From: Azosocius agrarius
GTDB lineage: Bacteria; Pseudomonadota; Gammaproteobacteria; UBA6186; Azoamicaceae
Length of the DNA: 64,000 nucleotides
Direction: 5' to 3'
NCBI GenBank assembly: GCA_016432505.1
Contig: CP066692.1
Coordinates: 124,001 to 188,000, forward strand
Translations under genes and position numbers: made by a program
The notes under the pieces: generated by a model
Databases searched by the model: none
Seen by the model: the letters and a program-made list of their open reading frames with translations, nothing else
What the model was told of the DNA's origin: nothing
Shown here: positions 55,438 to 64,000 of the stretch, piece after piece
How positions within the stretch are numbered: the stretch's first letter is position 1
Layout of the letters: each line of letters begins with the position of its first letter

Positions 55438-57236
55438 TTTCCTTCCTTATTAATTTTTAAAACAGCTAAAAAAGCTTCAGACGGTATATTAACTTTACCA
55501 ATATTTTTCATTTTTTTTTTTCCTATTTTTTGTTTATCCAATAATTTTCTTTTTCTAGTAATATCTCCTCCATAACATTTAGCAATAACATTTTTTCGCA
55601 AAGCTTTTATAGAAGCTCTAGATATAATATTATTATTTATAGATGCCTGAATGACTATATCAAATAATTGTTTAGGAATTATTTTGCTAATACAATCTAT
55701 AATTTTCTTACCTTTTCTATATGCATCATCATAATGCATAATTAAAGATAAAGAATCAGCAATAATTCCATTTATAAGTATATCTAATTTTACCAAATTA
55801 GATACTTTATATTCTGTAAAATCATATTCTAATGATGCAAATCCTTTACTAACTGATTTTATTGTATCAATAAAATCTAAAACAACTTCACTCATAGGTA
55901 ATTCATAAACAATGGACACATGTCTACCAAAATATATTATTTCTTTTTGTATACCTCTTCTATTTATACAAACTGATATTATATTCCCTAAGTAATCTTT
56001 AATAGACAATATGGTAACAACAACAAAAGGTTCCGCTATTTCTTTTATTGGACCATAAAAATATAATTTAGAAGGATTAGTTATATATTTAATATTTCCA
56101 TTTTTAGTTAAAATTCTATATACAACAGTAGGAGAAGAAATAATAAGATCTAAATCATATTCCCTTTTCAATCTTTCTTTTACTATATCCATATGCAATA
56201 ATCCTAAAAATCCACATCGAAATCCAAATCCTAACGCTTCAGAAAATTCTGGCTCATATATTAAAGAAGAATCATTAAGCTTTAATTTATTTAATCCAAC
56301 TCTAAAATTTTCATAATCTGTAGAAATAATCGGAAAAACACCAGCATACACTTTTGGTTTTATAATTTGAAATCCAGGCAAAGGTTTAATAATATCTTTA
56401 TATGCATAATGTATAATACTATCACCAACAAGAACTACATCAATATTTTTAATGCCAGCTATTATATAACCAACATCTCCAGCTTGCAATTTATCAATTT
56501 TTTCTTTTTTAGGAGTAAAAATTCCCACTTCTTCAACAAGGCATACATCTTGACTAGATACTATAAAAATTTTATCTCCCTTTTTTACTACTCCATCTTT
56601 AACTCTAATTAATGACACAACTCCTTGATACTCATTAAACCAAGAATCAATTATTAAAGATCTTAAAGGAGAATTTATGTCTCCAACAGGAAATGGAATT
56701 TTAACAATAATTTCTTCTAACAAATCAATTACTCCAATTCCACTTTTAGCACTAATTTTTAATGCATTTTTTGAATCAATTCCAATTATTTCCTCAATTT
56801 CTTTTTTAGTTCTCTCAATATCAACATGCAATAAATCTACCTTATTCAAAACAGGAATAATAACTAAATTATTATCAGAAGCTAGATAACAATTAGCAAC
56901 TGTTTGAGCTTCTACTCCTTGCGTAGCATCTACAATTAATATAGCTCCCTCGCATGCAAACATTGAACGAGAAACCTCATAAGAAAAATCAGCATGCCCT
57001 GGAGTATCAATAAAATTTAATTTATATTGATTTCCATTTAGCGAATTATAAATCAAAGTTACACATTGCGCTTTAATAGTAATTCCACGCTCACGTTCAA
57101 GATCCATAGAATCTAAAACTTGTTCTTGCATCTCTCTACTATTTAACCCATCACATATTTGAATAAATCTATCTGCTAAAGTAGATTTACCATGATCAAC
57201 ATGAGCAATAATCAAAAAATTTCTAATATACATCAT
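55434..57236 (-). CDS. lepA: Elongation factor 4 (LepA)
   Basis: 600-residue ribosomal back-translocase GTPase. It starts MMYIRNFLIIAHVDHGKSTLADRF, then RERGITIKAQ, DTPGHADF and NKVDL in the G domain; the LepA-specific C-terminal domain has YGGDITRKRKLLDKQK and ends KINKEGK. ATG 57236 (or the next codon, 57233) fits the family N-terminus; the frame is open further upstream without a match. Length equals E. coli (599). Confidence 0.96.
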   Translation of the reverse strand: MMYIRNFLIIAHVDHGKSTLADRFIQICDGLNSREMQEQVLDSMDLERERGITIKAQCVTLIYNSLNGNQYKLNFIDTPGHADFSYEVSRSMFACEGAILIVDATQGVEAQTVANCYLASDNNLVIIPVLNKVDLLHVDIERTKKEIEEIIGIDSKNALKISAKSGIGVIDLLEEIIVKIPFPVGDINSPLRSLIIDSWFNEYQGVVSLIRVKDGVVKKGDKIFIVSSQDVCLVEEVGIFTPKKEKIDKLQAGDVGYIIAGIKNIDVVLVGDSIIHYAYKDIIKPLPGFQIIKPKVYAGVFPIISTDYENFRVGLNKLKLNDSSLIYEPEFSEALGFGFRCGFLGLLHMDIVKERLKREYDLDLIISSPTVVYRILTKNGNIKYITNPSKLYFYGPIKEIAEPFVVVTILSIKDYLGNIISVCINRRGIQKEIIYFGRHVSIVYELPMSEVVLDFIDTIKSVSKGFASLEYDFTEYKVSNLVKLDILINGIIADSLSLIMHYDDAYRKGKKIIDCISKIIPKQLFDIVIQASINNNIISRASIKALRKNVIAKCYGGDITRKRKLLDKQKIGKKKMKNIGKVNIPSEAFLAVLKINKEGK

Positions 57237-57296
57237 AAATAAAACACACAATATAAACAAACTAAAATATACCACACAAAAAAAATTTAAATAAAA

Positions 57297-57983
57297 TTAC
57301 TTTTTATAAATTTTTTGTTCTATATAATTAATAAAATTTATATGATCACCCTTTTCTTCACAAGTAGCATATTTTTTATTAATCATAAACTTACTTTCAT
57401 TAAATGACTTAATTTCAAATTTATTTTCAAATTTATTTTCAATATTACATTTAAATAACACAGGAACTTGCATCATAGTGATGATAAAATAAATTCTAGC
57501 TAATATAATGACATCTAGTAGAGCTCCATGATATTTTCTTTTAACTATTATTTTACAACGTTCTGCTAAGGCATCTAAATTATTTTTTTTCCCTGGATAT
57601 AATTTTCTAGAATAAATCAAAGTATCAAAAACAACCAAATGATTTTTTATATCTTTAATTTTATGATTTAATAATAATAATTCATAATTTATAAAACCAA
57701 TATCAAATTTAGCATTATGAACTATCAACTCAGAACCTATAATAAAATCTAAAAATTCATCTACTATATTTTTAAAAAATGGTTTATCTAACAAAAAAAA
57801 ATCCTTAATACCAGTAATTTTAGAAGCAGCTGCATCTATTTTCCTTTGTGGATTTAAATATGTATGAAATTTTCTACCAGTTATTTTCCTATCAATAATC
57901 TCCAAACAACAAATTTCTACAATTCTATGTCTATTAGAAATGAATAAACCAGTAGTCTCTAAATCTAAAATTATTTTTTTCAT
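57297..57983 (-). CDS. dnaQ: DNA polymerase III epsilon subunit (proofreading exonuclease)
   Basis: 228-residue DEDDh 3'-5' exonuclease. Exo I is ILDLETTGLF, Exo II VHNAKFDIGFINYEL, Exo III YHGALLDVIILARIYF (His and Asp). The C-terminal tail that binds the polymerase alpha subunit is degenerate. Retained proofreading is notable in a reduced AT-rich genome but is common in such symbionts. Monocistronic, with 107 bases to pheT. Confidence 0.93.
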   Translation of the reverse strand: MKKIILDLETTGLFISNRHRIVEICCLEIIDRKITGRKFHTYLNPQRKIDAAASKITGIKDFFLLDKPFFKNIVDEFLDFIIGSELIVHNAKFDIGFINYELLLLNHKIKDIKNHLVVFDTLIYSRKLYPGKKNNLDALAERCKIIVKRKYHGALLDVIILARIYFIITMMQVPVLFKCNIENKFENKFEIKSFNESKFMINKKYATCEEKGDHINFINYIEQKIYKK

Positions 57984-58090
57984 ATCTCATATTCTTTATT
58001 TTTATATATATACACTAAATTTTTACAACAAACTTTTTGTACATCATACAATAACACTAAATTATTAAAATATAAAATAAATAAAAATTA

Positions 58091-60103
58091 TTATCTTAAA
58101 ACAGCTTCATATTTTTCATATAAAATGTTTATTATTTTATTAATTTCTAAATTAACAAGATCATCTATTAATGTAAAATCTTGTGATTGCATTAAAAATC
58201 TAAAAGAAATACTTTTATAAAATTTAGGTATTTCAATTCCCTTATATAAATTTAATACTAATACATCTTTTAAAATAATACTATTAATATTAGAAATTAC
58301 ATTTAATATGTCTCCAACTAAAATACAATCTTTCAATAAAAAAGTTAAATCCCTACTAACACAAGGATATTTTGAAGGTTTCTTAATAAAATTTTTAAAA
58401 TTATTACACAATAATTTATCTAAATTAATTTCAAATGAATAAACAGCCACATCAATACATAAATAAGATAATATATAAAATTTAATTAATCCCATAAAAC
58501 CTAAAAAAATTCCATTAATATATATACTTACACTTTCATTTATATTTAAATATGACACTAATGAACTAATAAAAGATATGTTATAATTTTTATTAACTGA
58601 ATAACATAAAAATTCTATATCATTTTTAACATCAAAAAAATCTATTTTTTTAGCTTTTACTCCCCATTGATCATAAAATATATTGCCAATACAAACGCCA
58701 CTAATTAAAGTTTTTTCACAAAAACAACCAATTTTATCATCAAATACAAACACCTTTCCCATTTCAAAAAATTTAATATTATTTTTTTGTCTAGATAAAT
58801 TATATTTCAAATTTGTTAATAATCCACCTACTAAAGTAGTTCTCATAACATTCATATCATAAGAAATAGGATTTTGTAAAATTAAATTAGTAACAACAGG
58901 ATTTAATAATTTTTCAAGTTTATCATTAATAAAACTATAATTTATTACTTCATAATATCCTTTATTTATTAGAGAAAATTTAATAAAATAAATTTCATTA
59001 TTTATAACATACTTTAAATTTAAATTATAATTTAAAGAATCATGAGATAAATTTTCTATTCCATATATTCTAATTATTTCTTCAACAATATCAATTTCTC
59101 TAAAAATATCTTGTCTAATTTTAGGAATTAATAAATTCCATCCATCATATATTTTAAAAAAAACAATATATAATTTTTTAAAAATAAGTTCTAAATCCAA
59201 AATTGAAAAACGAATTCCTAAAATTCTATTTATATAATAAAATCTTAAAATTATTTTACTATTATATAAATTACTAATTTTTTCATAAATGGTAGATACA
59301 CCAACTTCACATCTATTAACATAAAAGAGAAAAGAAATACGTTTGATAGAATAATTTTGAATTCCTACAACAATATTTCTTTCAAATCTATAACTTGAAT
59401 TGGTAATTGTATTTAAACATTTAGAAGAATATCTTATATTTTTAAAATTATAACATCCGGCACCTACAATAAAACAATTAGTACTTTTTGTAATATTATA
59501 TTTTTCAACATTTTTAATACCAGATATAGATAATAAATTATAAGCATCTCTAGTAATTAAAATATTATCATTATAAAAAATTTTCCCATCAAATAAATAT
59601 TTATTATTAACTTTTTCAATGTACAAATCATTTATCAATAAATCATAATCATAAATATCTAATGGCTGACCTAATTCTAAAAAAATATAATTAATTAAAT
59701 CAATTAAAAAAAAAGATGGAGTAACTCCAGAATTAACAAGTCTATTTTTAATATATTTTGGAGTAATTAAATTTTTTTGTACACCACTTATAATTTTATG
59801 CTCATAATATAAAAGTGAATCATCAATATTAAAAATTTTTTTTATACAAAATTTAAATAACACATTTATATTTATATTTATATTTTTCATTAAAATACAA
59901 TCAACATAAAATATAGAAAAAATTTCTTTCGAAATAAAATATAAACTTAAACAATCTCCACGATTAGGTAAAATATTTATATCTACAAATTTTTTATTAC
60001 AATGATCTATTTCAAAACCAAATAAACTGAATTTAGTAATCAAAATTTCCATATCAATATTAAAAAATATATATTCAGTAAGCCAAGTTTTACAAATTTT
60101 CAT
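58091..60103 (-). CDS. pheT: Phenylalanyl-tRNA synthetase beta subunit, lacking the N-terminal tRNA-binding module
   Basis: 670 residues against 795 in E. coli. The first 38 residues (MKICKTWLTEYIFFNIDMEI...) align with the usual start, but the next about 110 residues, which form the EMAP-II-like tRNA-binding module, are absent; the sequence jumps to VDINILPNRGDCLSL. The B3/B4 region, B5 and the C-terminal anticodon-binding FDX-ACB domain (YPCVSRDLTFLLKD) are present. It pairs with PheS (17 bases between the genes). T-rich, with many Phe, Leu and Tyr codons. Confidence 0.93.
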   Translation of the reverse strand: MKICKTWLTEYIFFNIDMEILITKFSLFGFEIDHCNKKFVDINILPNRGDCLSLYFISKEIFSIFYVDCILMKNINININVLFKFCIKKIFNIDDSLLYYEHKIISGVQKNLITPKYIKNRLVNSGVTPSFFLIDLINYIFLELGQPLDIYDYDLLINDLYIEKVNNKYLFDGKIFYNDNILITRDAYNLLSISGIKNVEKYNITKSTNCFIVGAGCYNFKNIRYSSKCLNTITNSSYRFERNIVVGIQNYSIKRISFLFYVNRCEVGVSTIYEKISNLYNSKIILRFYYINRILGIRFSILDLELIFKKLYIVFFKIYDGWNLLIPKIRQDIFREIDIVEEIIRIYGIENLSHDSLNYNLNLKYVINNEIYFIKFSLINKGYYEVINYSFINDKLEKLLNPVVTNLILQNPISYDMNVMRTTLVGGLLTNLKYNLSRQKNNIKFFEMGKVFVFDDKIGCFCEKTLISGVCIGNIFYDQWGVKAKKIDFFDVKNDIEFLCYSVNKNYNISFISSLVSYLNINESVSIYINGIFLGFMGLIKFYILSYLCIDVAVYSFEINLDKLLCNNFKNFIKKPSKYPCVSRDLTFLLKDCILVGDILNVISNINSIILKDVLVLNLYKGIEIPKFYKSISFRFLMQSQDFTLIDDLVNLEINKIINILYEKYEAVLR

Positions 60104-60120
60104 AAATAATCCAAATAATA

Positions 60121-61119
60121 CTATAACTGTTCTAAAAATTCTACATTATTCTCAAAATGTAACCTTAAATCATCAATATTATAAAATAACATTGACAATC
60201 TATCAATTCCAACACCAAAAGCTATTCCAGAATATATTTCATGGTCTATATTACAATTATTCAAAACAATTGGATCAACAATACCACAACCTAATAATTC
60301 AATCCACCCACTATAACTACAAAGTTTACATTTTTTTCCATAACAATTAAAGCATTCTATATCAACCTCCATTGATGGTTCAGTAAAAGGAAAATAAGAA
60401 GATCTAAATCTAGTTATCAATTTTTTAGTAAAAAAATTTTCAAGAAATTCATTTATTAAATTTTTTAAATATAAAAAAGTAATATCTTTATCTACTACTA
60501 AACCTTCAATTTGATGAAACATCGGTGTATGAGTATTATCATGATCTCTTCTATACACCTTTCCTAAAGAAATTAATTTAAAGGGCGGAACAGAAGACAA
60601 CATTTCTCTAATTTGTATCGCCGAAGTATGAGTTCTTAATAACTTACCATTAGTAAAATAAAATGTATCATGCATATCCCTTGCAGGATGATCTGAAGAA
60701 ATATTAAGTGCTTCAAAATTATGGTATTCATCTTCCATTTCTGGCCCTGAAACAATTCTAAATCCCAATTGTAAAAAAAAAGATTCTATTTTTCTTATTG
60801 TCATAGTAACTGGATGAAAAGACCCCATTTTATACCCTCTGGAAGGTAAAGTATAATCTATAACATTTAAATTTTTATAATAAAACAAAAATTTTTCTCT
60901 AATTTTAATATTTAATAAAGATAAAGTTTTAAATTCATTAAAAATTTTACCATAAAATAATTTATATTCATGACTATTATATTTCAAAAATTTCAATTTT
61001 TTTGTAATTATACCATTTTTACCAAAAAAAATAGACTTAAAAACATTTAAATCATCAATATTATCAAATTTATCAACATTATTTAATATATTTAATAATA
61101 AAGCTCTTATATTAATCAT
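60121..61119 (-). CDS. pheS: Phenylalanyl-tRNA synthetase alpha subunit
   Basis: 332-residue catalytic subunit, full length (E. coli 327). It has a coiled-coil N-terminus, then GSFHPVTMTIRKIESFFLQLGF, the class II motif 2 region HTPMFHQIEGLVVDKDITF, and motif 3 GIAFGVGIDRLSMLFYNIDDLR. Two Cys pairs (CFNCYGKKCKLC) near residue 255 look like a small zinc knuckle; such a feature occurs in part of the family. Order rplT-pheS-pheT is conserved. Confidence 0.96.
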   Translation of the reverse strand: MINIRALLLNILNNVDKFDNIDDLNVFKSIFFGKNGIITKKLKFLKYNSHEYKLFYGKIFNEFKTLSLLNIKIREKFLFYYKNLNVIDYTLPSRGYKMGSFHPVTMTIRKIESFFLQLGFRIVSGPEMEDEYHNFEALNISSDHPARDMHDTFYFTNGKLLRTHTSAIQIREMLSSVPPFKLISLGKVYRRDHDNTHTPMFHQIEGLVVDKDITFLYLKNLINEFLENFFTKKLITRFRSSYFPFTEPSMEVDIECFNCYGKKCKLCSYSGWIELLGCGIVDPIVLNNCNIDHEIYSGIAFGVGIDRLSMLFYNIDDLRLHFENNVEFLEQL

Positions 61120-61143
61120 AAATAATTTTCTAACTAAAAACTT

Positions 61144-61533
61144 TTAACTAATAATAGTTTTATAAAATAAATTATAATTTGTCAATTTTTTTTTTACAAA
61201 CAAAACAATTTCTTCAAATGAATCAAAATTAAAAATAGACATATTAGATAAAATTTTTCTATTCAAATGTATATTAGAAATTTTTAATCCAAAAATAAAT
61301 AAATTATAAGAAATATTCATTTTTCTAACAGCAGCATTTATTCTAATTATCCATAAATTTCTAAACTGTCTCTTACGCTGTTTTCTATCTCTATAAGCAT
61401 ATTGAGCAGCTTTAATTACAGCTTGTTTTGCTACTCTATAAACTTTTCTTCTAGCACCATAATATCCTTTAGCTTTCAATAATACTTTTTTATGGCGTTG
61501 TTTTGATACTACACCTCTTTTAACTCTTGCCAT
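61144..61533 (-). CDS. rplT: 50S ribosomal protein L20
   Basis: 129-residue ribosomal protein required early in 50S assembly. It begins MARVKRGVVSKQRHKKVLLKAKGYYG-like sequence and includes QAVIKAAQYAYRDRKQRKR and INAAVRKMNISYN. The length is slightly above E. coli (118) because of a C-terminal tail. In E. coli L20 represses its own operon; no operator structure is obvious here. Confidence 0.97.
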   Translation of the reverse strand: MARVKRGVVSKQRHKKVLLKAKGYYGARRKVYRVAKQAVIKAAQYAYRDRKQRKRQFRNLWIIRINAAVRKMNISYNLFIFGLKISNIHLNRKILSNMSIFNFDSFEEIVLFVKKKLTNYNLFYKTIIS

Positions 61534-61558
61534 TTATTTATATCCTTAACATAATAAT

Positions 61559-61756
61559 TTAACAATTAGGTAACATTTGATCTATTAATCCAATTTGACA
61601 TTTTTTAACAAATTTTAATCCTCTCAAATGTCTTTTTCTTTTTGTACTTTTTTTTGTTAATATATGCCTACAATGAGACTGCTTATGTTTATAATTACCA
61701 TTTCCCGTTTTTTTTATGCGCTTTGATGCGCCACGATGCGTTTTAATTTTGAGCAT
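61559..61756 (-). CDS. rpmI: 50S ribosomal protein L35
   Basis: 65-residue basic ribosomal protein: MLKIKTHRGASKRIKKTGNG, then HILTKKSTKRKRHLRG and the C-terminal LIDQMLPNC. It overlaps the end of infC by 14 bases, so translation is probably coupled. Standard infC-rpmI-rplT order. Confidence 0.96.
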   Translation of the reverse strand: MLKIKTHRGASKRIKKTGNGNYKHKQSHCRHILTKKSTKRKRHLRGLKFVKKCQIGLIDQMLPNC

Positions 61757-62303
61757 TTTCTATCCCACCTGATTTATTAACATTAATTTTTTTAGAAGAA
61801 ATAATCATAATTAACTGTTTTCCTTCCAATTTAGGATAAAATGACACAATTCCAACTTCTTTTATATCATTACAAACTCTATCTAAAAGTTTATTTCCAA
61901 GATTTTTATGCATCATTTCTCTCCCTCTAAAATAAACAATAACTTTAACTTTATTACCTTCATTTAAAAAATTAATAATATTTTTTAATTTAACTTCATA
62001 ATCATTAACATCCGTATTAGGCCTAAATTTAATTTCTTTAACTTTAACTTTTATATGTTTCTTTTTTGAAACAATATTTTGTTTATTTTGTTTAAATATA
62101 AATTTTCCATAATCCATCAATCTTGCTACAGGCGGAATAGAATTCGGTTGTATCTCAACTAAATCCAACAAAGAATCAAATGCCATTTTTAATGCATCTT
62201 GTAAACTAACAATCCCTATCTGTTTTCCATCCTCGCCTATAAGTCTTAATTCTTTAGCATCAATTTGACTATTAATTTTATTTTTATTACATTCTTTTAT
62301 AAT
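61743..62303 (-). CDS. infC: Translation initiation factor IF-3, AUU start
   Basis: 186-residue IF-3. The N-terminal part NKINSQIDAKELRLIGEDGKQIG and the linker to ARLMDYGKF, plus the C-terminal IKFRPNTDVNDYEVKLKN, cover the whole family. The frame upstream of 62303 ends at TGA (62313-62315), and the only codon that fits a full-length start is ATT at 62301-62303 (IIKECNKNKIN...), preceded by GAGAGG. Starting at the first ATG (62186) would remove 39 conserved residues. E. coli infC also uses AUU, the basis of IF-3 self-regulation. It starts 9 bases after the thrS stop. Confidence 0.93.
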   Translation of the reverse strand: MIKECNKNKINSQIDAKELRLIGEDGKQIGIVSLQDALKMAFDSLLDLVEIQPNSIPPVARLMDYGKFIFKQNKQNIVSKKKHIKVKVKEIKFRPNTDVNDYEVKLKNIINFLNEGNKVKVIVYFRGREMMHKNLGNKLLDRVCNDIKEVGIVSFYPKLEGKQLIMIISSKKINVNKSGGIENAQN

Positions 62304-62312
62304 AAATACCTC

Positions 62313-64000
62313 TCAATTAAATAAACATAAATTAAACATATTTAAAAAAATATCAATTTTCATAGCTCCAAGATCATTTGAATCTCTCGTTCTAACAGAA
62401 ACTAATTCATTTGTTACTTCATTTTTACCAACAATCAACAAATACGGAATTCTTCTAATACTAGCATTACGTATTTTTAACGATATTTTATCATTTTTAA
62501 AATCAAAAGATACTCTTATATTCTCTTTTTTTAAAAAATCACAAATTTTTTTAGAATAACTTATTTCATTGGCAGTTATATTCAAAACAATTATTTGAAT
62601 AGGACATAACCATAAAGAAAAATTACCAAAATTATCCTCTAACAATATTCCCATAAATCTCTCTATAGAACCTATAATAGCCCTATGTAAAATAATAGGA
62701 AATTGTTTAAACCCATACCTATTAATATAATAAGAATTTAATCTTTTAGGAATAAAAAAATCTACTTGTATAGTTCCGCACTGCCATAACCTACCAATAT
62801 TATCTTTTAAAGTAAATTCTATTTTTGGGCCATAAAAAGCTCCCTCTCCTTTACAAATAAAATAATTTAAATTTAATTTATTTAATGCTAAAACTAAAGA
62901 TTTTTCTGCTTTATCCCAAATAAAATCTTCTCCAACTCTTTTTTCAGGGCGAGTTGCCAATTTAATCAAAATATTTTTAAATAAGAATTTTTTATAAACA
63001 ACAAATAAAGATTTAATAAATAAAATAACCTCTCTTTGAATTTGATTTTCAGTACAAAAAATATGTCCGTCATCTTGTATAAAATTCTTAACTCTCATAA
63101 TACCATGTAAAGCACCAGAAAATTCTTTTCTATAACACGATCCAAATTCACAATACTTAATAGGTAAATCTTTATAACTTTTAATAGAATTTTTAAAAAT
63201 TTGCACATGTGCTGGACAATTCATAGGCTTTAAAATAAAAAAATCATTATCAGAAAAAAGTGAATACATATTTTCAGAAAATTTATCCAAATGTCCAGAC
63301 ATTTTCCATAAATTTTTATTTATCAATTGTGGAGTATTTACTTCTAAATAATTATTAAAAAAAAATATATTACGTAAATATTTAATTATTTCTTGATATA
63401 TTATCCATCCATCTTTATGCCAAAAAATCATACCACATGTATCATTTTGAAAATGAAATAAATCATATTTTTTACCTAATAATCTATGATCTCTAACATC
63501 ATTTAAAGATAAAATATAATCATTTAATTGTTCATATTTAAATGACACAAATCCTTCTATTCTTTGTAACATTATATTAGAAGAATTGCCCATCCAATAG
63601 GCTCCAGATACCTTAATTAATTTAAGGAAAAATGCATTTTTAAAAAATATTTTATAAATATTATTGCAAATATCTAAAAAAGATCCACACTTATATATAT
63701 ATATATTACTTTCATAAGTTTTATTTATTAAATTAATTTTATACTCGTTATTAAAAAATATTTTTTTTACCTTTTCAGCAGAAGATAAAAAAATTGTAAT
63801 TAAAAAACGCTTTTCCAATAAAAAATATATCTGTTTTTCTAACTTTTCTAATATTTTAGAAGATAGTTTAAAATCTAACTCAAAATCATAATAAAATCCA
63901 TTACCTACAACATTACCAAAACCTAAAACAGAAAAAGGAAAAAGAATTTTAACAGCATTAGCCATTAAATACTTACACATACTCCCTAAAACAAATAATT
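62313..64000 (-). CDS. thrS: Threonyl-tRNA synthetase (5' end beyond window), editing site degenerate
   Basis: At least 561 residues, frame open to the right edge (LFVLGS before MCKYLMANAV); an ATG at 63980 is in frame, but the gene probably continues. The catalytic core has motif 2 FGSCYRKEFSGALHGIMRV, TQDD-like IQDDGHIFCT and motif 3 HRAIIGSIERFMGIL, and an anticodon-binding domain. In the N-terminal editing domain the family HxxxH is replaced by S-M-C-K-Y, and the CxxxH by C-N-N-I-Y, so three of four editing ligands are missing. GAYWMGNSSNIMLQRIEG links the domains. It ends in TGA, in the same frame as infC. Confidence 0.93.
   Translation of the reverse strand, partial: LFVLGSMCKYLMANAVKILFPFSVLGFGNVVGNGFYYDFELDFKLSSKILEKLEKQIYFLLEKRFLITIFLSSAEKVKKIFFNNEYKINLINKTYESNIYIYKCGSFLDICNNIYKIFFKNAFFLKLIKVSGAYWMGNSSNIMLQRIEGFVSFKYEQLNDYILSLNDVRDHRLLGKKYDLFHFQNDTCGMIFWHKDGWIIYQEIIKYLRNIFFFNNYLEVNTPQLINKNLWKMSGHLDKFSENMYSLFSDNDFFILKPMNCPAHVQIFKNSIKSYKDLPIKYCEFGSCYRKEFSGALHGIMRVKNFIQDDGHIFCTENQIQREVILFIKSLFVVYKKFLFKNILIKLATRPEKRVGEDFIWDKAEKSLVLALNKLNLNYFICKGEGAFYGPKIEFTLKDNIGRLWQCGTIQVDFFIPKRLNSYYINRYGFKQFPIILHRAIIGSIERFMGILLEDNFGNFSLWLCPIQIIVLNITANEISYSKKICDFLKKENIRVSFDFKNDKISLKIRNASIRRIPYLLIVGKNEVTNELVSVRTRDSNDLGAMKIDIFLNMFNLCLFN

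Overview
The window is a 64 kb piece of a very AT-rich, reduced but gene-dense gammaproteobacterial chromosome. Intergenic gaps are short, proteins are rich in Ile, Lys, Asn and Phe, and conserved gene orders have lost members: tRNA-fMet-nusA-infB-rbfA-truB lacks rimP, lepA-lepB-era lacks rnc, while thrS-infC-rpmI-rplT-pheS-pheT and pgsA-tRNA-Gly-Cys-Leu are kept. Together with nitrate respiration genes this strongly recalls the denitrifying ciliate endosymbionts of the Candidatus Azoamicus group. That assignment rests on gene content and knowledge of the group, not on a database search.

Layout. 1-4.2 kb: ion and solute transport (CPA1 Na+/H+ antiporter cut by the left edge, MFS carrier, NhaD antiporter, UPF0114 membrane protein). 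4.2-12.9 kb, minus strand: pyrG (with an in-frame TGA), nfuA, a second MFS carrier, four tRNAs, pgsA, serS, and the two subunits of 2-oxoglutarate:ferredoxin oxidoreductase. 13.2-25.2 kb, plus strand: mdh, dnaX, htpG, tRNA-fMet, nusA, infB, rbfA, truB, tdk, truA and an mrp-type Fe-S carrier gene split by a 10-A run. 25.3-26.3 kb: an RRM protein and a small membrane protein.

26.4-48.1 kb, all minus strand: an anaerobic respiration block. In the direction of transcription it reads narK2-narG-H-J-I-narK1-moaA-moaCB-moeA-moaD-moaE-moeB, then norC-norB-norQ-norD, nirV-sco, and nirK, ending at a 19-bp perfect hairpin. It provides nitrate uptake, nitrate reduction at the membrane, nitrite reduction to NO and NO reduction to N2O, plus nearly all molybdenum cofactor synthesis. 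48.5-52.7 kb, plus strand, adds System II cytochrome c assembly (ccsB, ccsA), needed for heme attachment to NorC, and mobA, needed for the bis-MGD form of the cofactor in NarG. A 46-residue YcaR-like gene is hidden on the minus strand at the 3' end of ccsA. No nitrous oxide reductase gene lies in this window.

52.7-64 kb, minus strand: tRNA modification, protein export, translation and replication genes (mnmA, era, lepB, lepA, dnaQ, pheT, pheS, rplT, rpmI, infC, thrS). Several show reductive changes: PheT lacks its N-terminal tRNA-binding module, ThrRS has lost three of four editing-site residues, and infC begins at AUU.

Strand composition changes near 13-14 kb. To the left, minus-strand genes are A-rich (Lys/Asn) and plus-strand genes T-rich; to the right the reverse holds. 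This suggests a replication-strand switch, more likely the terminus than the origin.
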